Assembly (NCBI GenBank): GCA_050945795.1
Contig: JBMNTP010000013.1
Span: 1 to 48,200, forward strand
Direction of reading: 5' to 3'
Length of the DNA: 48,200 nucleotides
From: JBMNTP01 sp050945795
GTDB lineage: Bacteria; Bacillota; Clostridia; Christensenellales; MGBC116941
Shown: positions 1 through 8,273 of the stretch, in pieces
How the letters are laid out: each line of letters begins with the position of its first letter
Position numbering within the stretch: the stretch's first letter is position 1
The notes under the pieces: generated by a model
Seen by the model: the letters and a program-made list of their open reading frames with translations, nothing else
The model's database searches: none
Told to the model about the DNA's origin: nothing
Translations under genes and position numbers: made by a program

Positions 1-255
1 CGGCTTAAAAAGCTTTTCTCGCTAAAAACAGGCGTCGATACGCCGGAGGACGGCATATTGATAGTGGTCGAGGCGGGCAGCTCGGCATACTGCCTTATGG
101 CGGACAGGCTGCTCGGTGAGCAGCAAACGGTAGTCAAACCTATGCCGCAGTATATATCGCAGGTAAAAAGATGGTCGCGCCGCTTCTCCGGCTGTACTGT
201 GCTAGGGGATGGCAGCGTAAGCCTTGTGCTTAACACCGGCGCTCTCGCGCCTTAA
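1..255 (+). CDS. cheA: CheA C-terminal fragment (CheW-like P5 domain), partial at the 5' end
   Basis: The reading frame is open from base 1 to the stop at 253-255, giving 84 residues with no start inside the window. The visible segment resembles the end of the CheA P5 regulatory domain: a GEQQ strand followed by VVKPMP, and the closing strand GDGSVSLVLN, as in CheW-fold domains of chemotaxis histidine kinases. P5 binds CheW and the receptor tip in the membrane-associated chemosensory array. A chemoreceptor gene follows 67 bp downstream on the same strand, which agrees with a chemotaxis role. The kinase core lies outside the window, so CheA is preferred over a stand-alone CheW because of the GEQQ/KPMP signature, but CheW or CheV is not excluded. 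Confidence 0.75.
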   Translation, partial: RLKKLFSLKTGVDTPEDGILIVVEAGSSAYCLMADRLLGEQQTVVKPMPQYISQVKRWSRRFSGCTVLGDGSVSLVLNTGALAP

Positions 256-322
256 CAAAGCATTTTCCGGCAAGGATGCCGCCATATATTGTTAGAAACG
301 TATTATCAGGAGGAAACTTTGT

Positions 323-2512
323 ATGTTCGTTATCAATTGGTACCGCAATCTTAAAATCGCGACAAAAATAATGATTAGTTCTCTTCTTATGGTCTTGGTT
401 ACATTGCTTGTAGGCCTGATCAGCATGTCAAACCTGCGCAGCGCCAATGACAACGCGCGAAGCATGTATGAGGACATAACTCAACCCATCGCGATTGCCG
501 CCGACGCCGCGTTACAGCATCAACGTGGCCGTGTTATAGCCAGAGATATAGTGTCAATGGGGCATCTTGAAGACATGCAGCACGGCTTTGAGGAGCTAGG
601 CTGGCTGGATGTGCAGTTTAAGTCCAATATAAACCAGCTGCGTGAAATCCTGCCAAGCGATAACGCGCAGCGGCTGCTCAACACAGTTACAGCCGGCATG
701 GAGATATACGCTCCCGCGCGGGATACAGCTGTCGCCTGGGCTCTTGAAGGCAGAGGCGAGGCGGCTTATGTGCATTTAACAAGCGATGAGGCAACAGCCG
801 CCGACGTAAGCATACAATCGGCTATGCAAAGCCTGCAACAGATACTGGTAAGCAGCTCTCGCACAACATATGAAAACAACAATGAAGCCACCGAATCGAG
901 CAACTTAACAACTATGGCAGTAATAGCCGCCGGCCTTATATTCTCGGTACTTCTTACCATAGTAATATCTAATATGATAAGCCGGCCCATAGTAAGGCTG
1001 GCCGAGGCGGCGGACAAGCTCGCTGATGGAGATATGGATATATCGCAAAAGGACGCCGACGCGAAGGACGAGGTTGGACGTCTCGCCCGTTCTTTCGGCG
1101 CTATCCGCAGCGCTATTATGAACCTTATTGCCGAGGCGGACATGCTGTCTGAATCGGCAATAGAAGGCCGGCTTTCCACGCGCGCCGACGCCGATAAACT
1201 TACCGGCGGATATAAACAGGTTATAGAAGGCGTAAACAAAACGCTCGACGCTGTAATATCGCCGGTTATTGAGGCGACGGATGTGCTTAACGAAGTGGCG
1301 CAGGGCAATCTAAATGTCAGTGTGACAGGCGATTATATGGGCGATCACGCCATAATAAAAGAGGCACTCAACAATACCATAAACAGAATAAAAGGCTATA
1401 TAGGTGAAATATCGCTGGTATTGAGCGAGGTGGCGAGCGGCAATCTCGATACCGGTATAAGGTCTGAATATATGGGTAATTTTATAGAGCTTAAGAATTC
1501 TATAAACAGGATCATAGAAACTCTAAACATCATGATATCTGATATAAATATAGCCGCCGAGCAAGTATCCTCCGGTACACGTCAGGTATCAGATGGCAGT
1601 CAGGCGATATCTCAAGGCGCTACGGAACAGGCCAGCGCCATAGAAGAGCTCACCGCCACCGTAACCGAGATAGCGGCGCAGTCGCGTCAAAACGCGCTTA
1701 ACTCTAACAAAGCCAGCGAGCTGGCCAGCACCGCCAAAAACTACGCCTTCGCCGGCAACGAGCAGATGCAAAGCATGCGCTCGGCTATGGATGAAATATA
1801 TGAATCGGCGGCCAGCATAGGCAAAATAATAAAGGTCATAGACGATATAGCCTTCCAGACCAATATACTCGCTCTTAATGCAGCCGTTGAGGCAGCGCGT
1901 GCGGGAGAGCACGGCCGTGGCTTCGCGGTTGTGGCCGAGGAGGTTAGAAATCTCGCGGCTAAAAGCGCCAACGCAGCCAAAGAAACAACGGTGCTTATTG
2001 AAAGCTCTATAAAGAAAACAGAAGCCGGAACCAAAACAGCCGGCGAAACCGCCCTCGCTCTTAAGCATATTGTTGAAAGCGTAGAGCAGTCGGTTGAGTA
2101 TGTCTCTAGCATAGCCGACGCGTCAAGCGAGCAGGCTACCGCCGTAGCGCAGGTTGATAAAGGCATAGAGCAGCTTTCGCAGGTAGTGCAGACAAACTCC
2201 GCCACATCCGAGCAGACGGCGGCGGCGAGCGAGGAGCTGTCAAGCCAGGCGGAGATGCTAAAGGAAATGGTAGGGCAGTTCCGCCTCGCCTCGTCGGAGT
2301 CAACTGAGTCAGTCGCTGGGGCGAATGTATTTTGCGCCATACCGCCTTTAAATACCGCTTCGGCTAATACCTTAAAGGACGAAGAACCGCAAGACGACGG
2401 GGAAAAAACAAAACCCGAGGCGACTACTAAAAAGCGTTCGGGCAAAACTCAAAAATCCGAGGCGGCACGCGCTACCATTATATTAAGCGACAGCGAATTC
2501 GATAAATATTGA
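323..2512 (+). CDS. Methyl-accepting chemotaxis protein (4HB sensor, HAMP, signalling domain)
   Basis: 729-residue transmembrane chemoreceptor. TM1 lies at about residues 16-36, an extracytoplasmic helical-bundle sensor at about 37-195, TM2 at about 196-216 and HAMP from about 217 to 270. A second HAMP-like stretch is followed by the coiled-coil signalling domain at about 410-680. The hairpin tip reads DIAFQTNILALNAAVEAARA, the hallmark of MCPs that bind CheA and CheW. The start ATG is preceded by AGGAGG at the right spacing. After the signalling domain comes a charged, Lys/Glu-rich tail of about 60 residues ending in ILSDSEFDKY; it is not the NWETF-type CheR/CheB tether. The ligand cannot be told from sequence. 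It lies directly downstream of cheA. Confidence 0.95.
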   Translation: MFVINWYRNLKIATKIMISSLLMVLVTLLVGLISMSNLRSANDNARSMYEDITQPIAIAADAALQHQRGRVIARDIVSMGHLEDMQHGFEELGWLDVQFKSNINQLREILPSDNAQRLLNTVTAGMEIYAPARDTAVAWALEGRGEAAYVHLTSDEATAADVSIQSAMQSLQQILVSSSRTTYENNNEATESSNLTTMAVIAAGLIFSVLLTIVISNMISRPIVRLAEAADKLADGDMDISQKDADAKDEVGRLARSFGAIRSAIMNLIAEADMLSESAIEGRLSTRADADKLTGGYKQVIEGVNKTLDAVISPVIEATDVLNEVAQGNLNVSVTGDYMGDHAIIKEALNNTINRIKGYIGEISLVLSEVASGNLDTGIRSEYMGNFIELKNSINRIIETLNIMISDINIAAEQVSSGTRQVSDGSQAISQGATEQASAIEELTATVTEIAAQSRQNALNSNKASELASTAKNYAFAGNEQMQSMRSAMDEIYESAASIGKIIKVIDDIAFQTNILALNAAVEAARAGEHGRGFAVVAEEVRNLAAKSANAAKETTVLIESSIKKTEAGTKTAGETALALKHIVESVEQSVEYVSSIADASSEQATAVAQVDKGIEQLSQVVQTNSATSEQTAAASEELSSQAEMLKEMVGQFRLASSESTESVAGANVFCAIPPLNTASANTLKDEEPQDDGEKTKPEATTKKRSGKTQKSEAARATIILSDSEFDKY

Positions 2513-2530
2513 TTGCCACAAAGCCGATAA
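2503..2530 (+). promoter_or_regulatory. Sigma-28 (SigD)-like promoter sequence at the 3' end of the MCP gene
   Basis: TAAA at 2503-2506, a 16-nt spacer and GCCGATAA at 2523-2530 match the flagellar/chemotaxis sigma-28 consensus (TAAA, about 15 nt, GCCGATAA), with a perfect -10 element. It points rightward, but the terminator at 2554-2581 lies about 17 nt past the expected start site and no plus-strand gene follows. It may be chance, a relic, or the source of a very short RNA. Confidence 0.35.
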
Positions 2531-2553
2531 ACAGGCTATGAGGCTATAAACAT

Positions 2554-2581
2554 AAAAAGTGTGCCTTGCGGCACACTTTTT
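2554..2581. terminator. Symmetric (bidirectional) rho-independent terminator
   Basis: Perfect 12-bp inverted repeat AAAAAGTGTGCC / GGCACACTTTTT around a TTGC loop. The A-rich and T-rich ends give a U-tract on both strands. It sits between the rightward MCP gene and the leftward Mo-hydroxylase genes and can serve both. Confidence 0.93.
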
Positions 2582-2599
2582 CATGCTCAAAACCGGCTT

Positions 2600-3112
2600 T
2601 TATACCTGTTTTTGCTTATTTAAATCTTCCATGGGCAGGCGCTTGGTATCGTACATCATTTTAACGGCGCCGCGCAGTTCTTGATAGCTGGTGCAACGAC
2701 AAATGTTTGATTGCAACCATTCTTCAACAACATGCTCTTCGGGATACGAGGTATGCTGCTTTTTAAGCGCATGGCAAACCATAAGGAAGCCCGATGTGCA
2801 GTATCCGCATTGAAAAGCGTTGGCGTCAACGAACGCTTTTTGCGCCGCCGCCGTTCCTCCCAGTCCCTCAACTGTAAGTATTTTATGCCCCTGTGCCTCT
2901 ACCGCCAGCATAAGGCAGGACTTCGCCGGCCAGCCGTCCACCACAACAGTACATGCCCCGCAGTCGCCGTTTTTGCAGCCCGGCTTTGCCGCCGTAAGGC
3001 CCAGCTGTTCTCGCAGCACATCAAGCAGCAAATCGGACGGCCGCACCGCAACTTCATACCTACCGCCGTTGATATCAAACGTTACTACGACTTTGCCCTC
3101 ATATCTTACCAT
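2600..3112 (-). CDS. Mo-hydroxylase [2Fe-2S] subunit (XdhC/CoxS-like)
   Basis: 170-residue iron-sulfur subunit of a xanthine dehydrogenase/aldehyde oxidase-type enzyme. The plant-type [2Fe-2S] cluster ligands are C46, C51, C54 and C66 (CKNGDCGAC...C). The helical-bundle cluster ligands are C102, C105, C138 and C140 (QCGYC...ICRC). It passes electrons from the Mo site toward FAD. The start overlaps the end of the FAD subunit gene by 14 bp, and a GGAGG lies upstream, so translation is probably coupled. It is the last gene of a three-gene operon that runs into the terminator at 2554-2581. The length is normal for the family. Confidence 0.95.
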   Translation of the reverse strand: MVRYEGKVVVTFDINGGRYEVAVRPSDLLLDVLREQLGLTAAKPGCKNGDCGACTVVVDGWPAKSCLMLAVEAQGHKILTVEGLGGTAAAQKAFVDANAFQCGYCTSGFLMVCHALKKQHTSYPEEHVVEEWLQSNICRCTSYQELRGAVKMMYDTKRLPMEDLNKQKQV

Positions 3113-3938
3113 TTTCCCAATCCTCCAACAGCGCCTCTAATGTGTTTTTAAGCACGAACAGCCTGTATTCGCCGCTGCCCTTTGCGTCACTCAGCGGCTC
3201 TTTAGGCAGCAGCCCTGCCGCCATTTCCGCCCGCTCGGCACATGATACCGCCCTATCGTTAAGCGCCGCCTCTATTTTTTCGCTTCTAAACGGATATTGA
3301 CAAACGCCGGAAAACGCCACCCGTAAAAAATCCTCTTTCCATATCGCGGCAACGCTTATAAGCGGATAATCTATCTTTTCGTTTTGCGTGCGCTTGACAT
3401 GAAAATGCCGCGCCTTCATCGCCCATAGCGGCACATCTACCTTAACAATCATCTCCCCTTTTTTAAGCCGCGCCCTACCGTCGAAAATACTTTCAAATGT
3501 AAGATTGCGCTGCCCTTGAGGGCCGTATAGAGTAACAGTAGCGTCAGATACAAGCAGCGGCAGGCTTGTTTCTCTATATATAATTGTGCCGCACAAATTA
3601 CCGCCAAGCGTAATTCGGCATTGATTGGTATGGTCGGCTATTCTGCCACAGCTAAGCCTAAGCAAATCATAAAGCCGCGACTCTTTTATTTTATTGAGCG
3701 TACACGCCGCACCTAGATGCAACGCCTCACCATCGGCAGATAGCACCTTGCAATCGGGTATATGCTTTATGTCTATAACGGCGCCCGGCCTTATGGTACC
3801 GGCTCGGCACATAGTTATAATTTCGCTGCCGCCGGCATAATAAACAGCCTTTTTGCCCTCTTTTTCGAGTTGGGTATAGGTTGTAACTGCCTCTTCTAGC
3901 GTTTTGGGGCGGCAGTATATAAAATCAAACGGAATCAT
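3099..3938 (-). CDS. Mo-hydroxylase FAD-binding subunit (XdhB/CoxM-like)
   Basis: 279-residue FAD subunit of the same enzyme. The N-terminal half carries the FAD-binding PCMH fold, including YYAGGSE and a later TLGGNLCG stretch like the FAD-binding motifs of CoxM/XdhB. The C-terminal third matches the CO dehydrogenase flavoprotein C-terminal domain. I place the start at 3938 (MIPFDF...). A GGAGG stands 7 nt upstream, and this ATG overlaps the stop of the large-subunit gene as ATGA. An upstream in-frame start at 3965 lacks such a site. Translation is therefore coupled to the large subunit. It takes electrons from the Fe-S subunit to NAD or another acceptor; the acceptor cannot be told here. 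Confidence 0.93.
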   Translation of the reverse strand: MIPFDFIYCRPKTLEEAVTTYTQLEKEGKKAVYYAGGSEIITMCRAGTIRPGAVIDIKHIPDCKVLSADGEALHLGAACTLNKIKESRLYDLLRLSCGRIADHTNQCRITLGGNLCGTIIYRETSLPLLVSDATVTLYGPQGQRNLTFESIFDGRARLKKGEMIVKVDVPLWAMKARHFHVKRTQNEKIDYPLISVAAIWKEDFLRVAFSGVCQYPFRSEKIEAALNDRAVSCAERAEMAAGLLPKEPLSDAKGSGEYRLFVLKNTLEALLEDWENGKI

Positions 3939-6274
3939 GGCTTTTCCTCCATCATAGCTCGCCATATCATCTCCGGCTGCAGCGGCAATGTTACAAGCTC
4001 CTTGTTAAACGCCGCCGACAGCGCGTTAGCGAGCGCCGCCGGTATGCCTATTATGCCATGCTCGGAATACGCTCTCGCACCGAATGTCGAATCGGTTTCC
4101 GGCGTCTCAACAAAGCCTACCCTGTAATCCGGCTCCTGCCCTATATGCATAACTTTATAAGTGCGAAGGTTTGGCTGTTGCAATATACCCTGTTCGTTAT
4201 ATGTAAATTCCTCTCGGCTCGCCATGCTTATGCCCATCGCCATGCCCCCCGCCACAACAGAGCGCATTAACTCAGGGTTTATAACTCTCCCGACATCCAT
4301 AACAGTAGACGCGGATATAATACGGTAGGTACAGGTTTTTAAATCCGCCTCAACCTCTACCACCTGCGCCCCTAATGTCCATGCCGGCCCCGTCTTGCCC
4401 TTGCCCGTCATAGGCTCAAGCATACTCAATCCCTTTAGCATAAAGCCGCCTCGCCCTAAAACCGGTTCTCCGACAGACGCTCCGTCCGGCGCTTTATAGC
4501 CCTGAACAATGTCCTTAAACTCTATGAACTGTGCCGGGTTGCTTATAAGGAAAACGCGCCCCCCCGCCACCCCAACATCTTTAGCCTCGCATCCAAACGC
4601 CTGCGCTCCGTTGCTTTTAAGTTGGTCGAGCATGTCGTCGGCCGCGCGCAATACCGCCTGCCCCGCCATATGCTCTGTAAGGCTGGCTACCGTTTTCCAA
4701 TGCTCCGGCGCGACGCGTGTATCAACATCCATTACAACATGCACCTGTCCCGCGTCTATCTTGAGCCGCTCGGCAAGAATCTGCGCCAGATGCGTCTGAC
4801 CGCCCGCCCCTATCTCAACAACGCCGGTATTAAGATTAACGCTGCCGTCAGGATTAAAAGTAATAAGAGCGCCGGAAATGGCGTCTGTCGGCGGGTTTTC
4901 CGTTTTCCAAAGACAGGATACGCCTCTTGCCCTCACAGTACCATCTTTTGCCCTGATCGCCTTATCGCCTTCCCAGTTAGAAAGCTCTTTAACCTTAGCA
5001 AGGCATTTTGGCAAATCGCCTATAAGGCTTTTAGTGCAGGGTACCTGTGAAGGTGTAAGGCTGCCCGGCTTTATGGCGTTTCTTGTGCGGAATTCGAGCG
5101 TATCTATGCCGCATTGCTTAGCAAGCATATCCATAACCCGCTCTACACAAAATGTACTGGACTCATGCGCAAAGCTGCGATAAGATGTCGCGTACGTTCG
5201 GTTAGTGTAAACGCATAGTGCGTCACATGATAGGTTTTCAATATGGTAAGGGCCGGTGCAGTCAACCGCGATTGCCTTTGTCATATAAGGCGAAATATCG
5301 GTATACGCGCCGCAGTCGAGCAGATACGTCATTTCAGCCGCCTGTATTATGCCGTCGCTGTCCGCTCCTATTTTAATATTGGCCTCAAGCGCTAAGCGGC
5401 ACGGCGCCGACGCCATATCCTGCTCCCGCGGTATGGTAAGGCGCACCGCCTTCCCCCCCACGCTGCGTGACGCTAAAAACGCGAGTATCTCAACTGTAAC
5501 CGGTGCTTTGCCGCCAAAGCCTCCCCCGACAAACGGCACACGCACCTGTATCTGCCCCGCAGGTATAAAATACGCTTCCGCCAGCTGTGTTCTAACGGCA
5601 TACGGCGCTTGTGACGATGTCGTTATAGTGACATTGCCCTCCGGCGATATTTCGGCGCGCGCCGTGCGCACCTCCATAGCCATATGGTCAGAAGGCGGCA
5701 GGTAGAATTTATGCTCGGCTATATAATCGCAGCGCTCAAAAGCCTTAGCCGCATTCCCTTTTCGCATACGATACCTGCTGGCTATATTGCTACCCGATTC
5801 GGGATAAACATCCGTCATGCACTTTTTATATCCGCCTGCTTGCTCATGCACCAATGCCGCTCCGTCGCTAAGCGCCTGTGACGGTGAAAGTATTACCGGC
5901 AGCTGCTGATAACCGACTTGAATAAGTCTTACCGCCCGCTCCGCCGTCGGCTCATCCTTAGCTACAACCATCGCTACCGGCTCGCCCGCATAACGCACAA
6001 CATCCCGCGCCAGCGCCGGCCGGTCGAGTAGCAACGCACCAAAAAGCTCGGGGCAGTCCGCCCCCGTCAGCACCGCCTCCACCCCCGCTACCGTATGCGC
6101 CTTTGAAACATCTATGCTTTTAATACGAGCATGCGCGCATACGCTGGTAAGCAAGCGCGCGCATAGAACGCCGGTCGTCGGCAGGTCGTCGGTATATTGC
6201 GCCTTGCCGCTGACTTTGTCCCATGCCTCTTTACGCTGAATGCTTTTACCCATCGCCATATTCACGGCACGCAC
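3935..6274 (-). CDS. Mo-hydroxylase molybdopterin-binding catalytic subunit (XdhA/aldehyde oxidase family)
   Basis: 779-residue catalytic subunit of a molybdenum hydroxylase. It has the small aldehyde-oxidase a/b hammerhead domain first, then the two Moco-binding domains. Visible motifs are GGGFGGK (residues 250-256) and GARAYSEHG with the likely catalytic Glu at E738. The usual GQG loop reads VEIGAGGQT here. Family members hydroxylate N-heterocycles or aldehydes (purines, nicotinate, aldehydes); the substrate is not evident. The start is GTG at 6274, with an alternative ATG at 6259. The order large, FAD, Fe-S with ATGA and 14-bp overlaps makes a tight operon. No Mo-cofactor sulfurase or XdhC-type chaperone is in the window. 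Confidence 0.93.
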   Translation of the reverse strand: MRAVNMAMGKSIQRKEAWDKVSGKAQYTDDLPTTGVLCARLLTSVCAHARIKSIDVSKAHTVAGVEAVLTGADCPELFGALLLDRPALARDVVRYAGEPVAMVVAKDEPTAERAVRLIQVGYQQLPVILSPSQALSDGAALVHEQAGGYKKCMTDVYPESGSNIASRYRMRKGNAAKAFERCDYIAEHKFYLPPSDHMAMEVRTARAEISPEGNVTITTSSQAPYAVRTQLAEAYFIPAGQIQVRVPFVGGGFGGKAPVTVEILAFLASRSVGGKAVRLTIPREQDMASAPCRLALEANIKIGADSDGIIQAAEMTYLLDCGAYTDISPYMTKAIAVDCTGPYHIENLSCDALCVYTNRTYATSYRSFAHESSTFCVERVMDMLAKQCGIDTLEFRTRNAIKPGSLTPSQVPCTKSLIGDLPKCLAKVKELSNWEGDKAIRAKDGTVRARGVSCLWKTENPPTDAISGALITFNPDGSVNLNTGVVEIGAGGQTHLAQILAERLKIDAGQVHVVMDVDTRVAPEHWKTVASLTEHMAGQAVLRAADDMLDQLKSNGAQAFGCEAKDVGVAGGRVFLISNPAQFIEFKDIVQGYKAPDGASVGEPVLGRGGFMLKGLSMLEPMTGKGKTGPAWTLGAQVVEVEADLKTCTYRIISASTVMDVGRVINPELMRSVVAGGMAMGISMASREEFTYNEQGILQQPNLRTYKVMHIGQEPDYRVGFVETPETDSTFGARAYSEHGIIGIPAALANALSAAFNKELVTLPLQPEMIWRAMMEEKP

Positions 6275-6408
6275 CGCCTCTCGTCTGTTTTCATACTATC
6301 TAAGTTTGCCCTTAGCTTTTTTCATTATTCAAAAGCCAAGTGCCAGCAATCATTATGCCGCCGTATATGTAAAAAGCCCGCAAAGGCGTAAGAACTGTTT
6401 TATCGCAC

Positions 6409-6435
6409 AAAAAAGCCATCCGTTTAAGGATGGCT
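6409..6435 (-). terminator. Rho-independent terminator
   Basis: On the minus strand AGCCATCC, a TTAAAC loop and GGATGGCT are followed by a run of T (6409-6414). It lies 24 bp past the stop of the minus-strand membrane protein gene and separates it from the Mo-hydroxylase operon. Confidence 0.9.
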
Positions 6436-6458
6436 GGTATTTAATCGCTTTCGGCTTG

Positions 6459-7166
6459 TTATAACAGCAGCTCCAACGCAATATGCGCGCCTAACAGAAC
6501 AGTGACCACAATCGTTTTAATAACCGGCATCAACCGCACCGGCACAGCGTTTACCGCTTTAGATATGCCATAATCTATTCTTTTTATAGGCTTTATTATA
6601 TAACCGGCAAATTGATACCCTAAAAATATTATGAGGCTGGTAGCAAGGTTTTGCGTTATGAAAAAGGTTATAAATTTCTCTAGGCTGCTTATTACTGAAA
6701 TTTCTCTCATCCATCCCGGCACAAGAAACATAATGTATAAAATATATAGCAGCCGCCAGCCGGTATTCATGCTTAAGGCCATAAGCGCCTTTACATGCGG
6801 CTTTTTCCTTTTAATATCATTAAGCTTTTTAACAGCGAATATTACTGCCGCCATTACAAGGGATTCAAAAACAATAGAAACGGCGGGATTAATAACTCTA
6901 TCAATACGGCCGGGCAGCAGCAGATTAAGCAGTTTAACAGCGGCGCAAAGCAGCCCTACAAACAGTATCGACGATACCTTTCGGGTTTTTAGATACGCGT
7001 TTGCCATAAAAAAGCATGCGACAGGATACCAAACCATCCAGCTGTAAGGAAAAGCAATAGAGTGCAGCGCATATCCAACAGTAGCCTCAAATATGCCCCA
7101 TGCCGCCCCAATCGCGACAACGCTCAAAATAGCAGAGTATCGTTCGGCTTTGTTATCGCCGCCCAT
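6459..7166 (-). CDS. Multi-pass membrane protein of unknown function
   Basis: 235 residues, largely hydrophobic, with about six predicted membrane segments separated by short basic loops (TRKV, KKLNDIKRKK, KPIKR). I recognise no catalytic motif. The fold could be of the ECF-type S-component or DUF class, but that is a guess. I chose the ATG at 7166 because GGAGGTGG stands 5 nt upstream; a longer in-frame start at 7181 would overlap that site. It is a single gene with its own terminator, between the Mo-hydroxylase operon and the catabolic operon. It might carry a substrate for either, but nothing in the sequence proves it. Confidence 0.6.
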   Translation of the reverse strand: MGGDNKAERYSAILSVVAIGAAWGIFEATVGYALHSIAFPYSWMVWYPVACFFMANAYLKTRKVSSILFVGLLCAAVKLLNLLLPGRIDRVINPAVSIVFESLVMAAVIFAVKKLNDIKRKKPHVKALMALSMNTGWRLLYILYIMFLVPGWMREISVISSLEKFITFFITQNLATSLIIFLGYQFAGYIIKPIKRIDYGISKAVNAVPVRLMPVIKTIVVTVLLGAHIALELLL

Positions 7167-7300
7167 AATAACCACCTCCATTTAATATACATCAATAAAT
7201 GCTTATGCATTTTGTTAATTACTGATGCCTAACCGGAGGTATAATCACCGTTTCCCCTATTTATAGCCGCCCCCGCACAACACATTACATACCCTAAAAC

Positions 7301-7337
7301 AAAAACATGCCGGTGAATTACTATCTTCACCGGCATG
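7301..7337 (-). terminator. Strong rho-independent terminator of the catabolic operon
   Basis: 12-bp stem CATGCCGGTGAA / TTCACCGGCATG with an 8-nt loop. On the minus strand it is followed by five T residues. It lies about 60 bp past the stop of the aldo/keto reductase gene and marks the end of the run of minus-strand genes that begins at 19532. Confidence 0.93.
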
Positions 7338-7397
7338 CTTTTATACATCTATACTGTTTGTGCCTGCTCCCTCGTTATGCGTATATGGCGACTCGCT

Positions 7398-8231
7398 TTA
7401 CTCGAATGTTCCGGTATCGAAAAACTCGTCCGGCGATTCTCCGGTACGGTTATATGTGTTAAGCGCGTTTATGGCGGCCATCTCTTTAGCGCTAAGCTCA
7501 AAGTCGAATATATCGAGGTTTTCCTTCATGCGCTCAAAATGCGTGGTCTTGGGTACCGGCCGCGCTCCTCGCTGATATATCCAGCGCAGCGCAACCTGTA
7601 CAGTCGTTTTGTTGTGATTTTTCGCCGCCTCAAGTATAGGTTCTTTATCAAGCTTGCCCCATACAATAGGCCGCCACGCCTCAACCTGTATTTCGTTATT
7701 TTGGCAATATGCCAAAAGGTCGTTGGGCTGGAAAAGCGGGTGCATTTCTACCTGATTAACCATAGGCTTTATCTCGCAATTTTCAAGCAGATTCTTTAAA
7801 ATAGGCTTTATAAAATTGCATACGCCTATAACCCGCACACGTCCATCCTTATAAAGCTTCTCCATCGCTTTCCATGTCGGAAGATATGAATCATCAAGAC
7901 CCGGCCAATGTATAAGATATTGATCGACATAATCAAGTCCCAACCGCTTAAGCGACGCCTCAAACGCCGCCAGCGCCTTTTCATAGCCATGGCTGTCGTT
8001 CCACAGCTTTGTAGTTACATATATCTCCTCTCGCTCTAGGCCGCATTCCCTTACCCCTTTGCCCACTCCCTCTTCATTGAGATATATCATCGCTGTATCT
8101 ACGCTGCGATATCCGGCACGTACAGCGTCGCGTATGCAGCGGGCAGCCTCATCGCCATTTTTAATTAAAAATGTACCCAATCCCGTTGCCGGAACTTCAA
8201 CACCGTTATGCAGTTTGAAATTTGGTATCAT
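7398..8231 (-). CDS. Aldo/keto reductase
   Basis: 277-residue NADP-dependent (beta/alpha)8 oxidoreductase. With the start at 8231 the catalytic tetrad is D45, Y50, K75 and H108 (SVDTAMIY, VTTKLW, YLIHWP). GARPVPKTTHFERMKENL near the C-terminus matches the NADPH-binding loop. Such enzymes reduce aldehydes and ketones of sugars, keto acids or diketones. The ATG at 8231 follows GGAGAG at good spacing; an in-frame start at 8249 lies upstream of that site and is less likely. It is the last gene of the catabolic run, 42 bp after a creatininase-family gene and just before a strong terminator. The substrate is unknown. Confidence 0.93.
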   Translation of the reverse strand: MIPNFKLHNGVEVPATGLGTFLIKNGDEAARCIRDAVRAGYRSVDTAMIYLNEEGVGKGVRECGLEREEIYVTTKLWNDSHGYEKALAAFEASLKRLGLDYVDQYLIHWPGLDDSYLPTWKAMEKLYKDGRVRVIGVCNFIKPILKNLLENCEIKPMVNQVEMHPLFQPNDLLAYCQNNEIQVEAWRPIVWGKLDKEPILEAAKNHNKTTVQVALRWIYQRGARPVPKTTHFERMKENLDIFDFELSAKEMAAINALNTYNRTGESPDEFFDTGTFE

Positions 8232-8273
8232 ATCGTCTCTCCGCTTCATAAAAATTTCTGCTTATACAGATGC

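Noticed and set aside
1741..2445. 234-codon minus-strand frame inside the chemoreceptor gene
   Set aside because: Shadow of a biased, certain MCP coding sequence; no ribosome site or domain.
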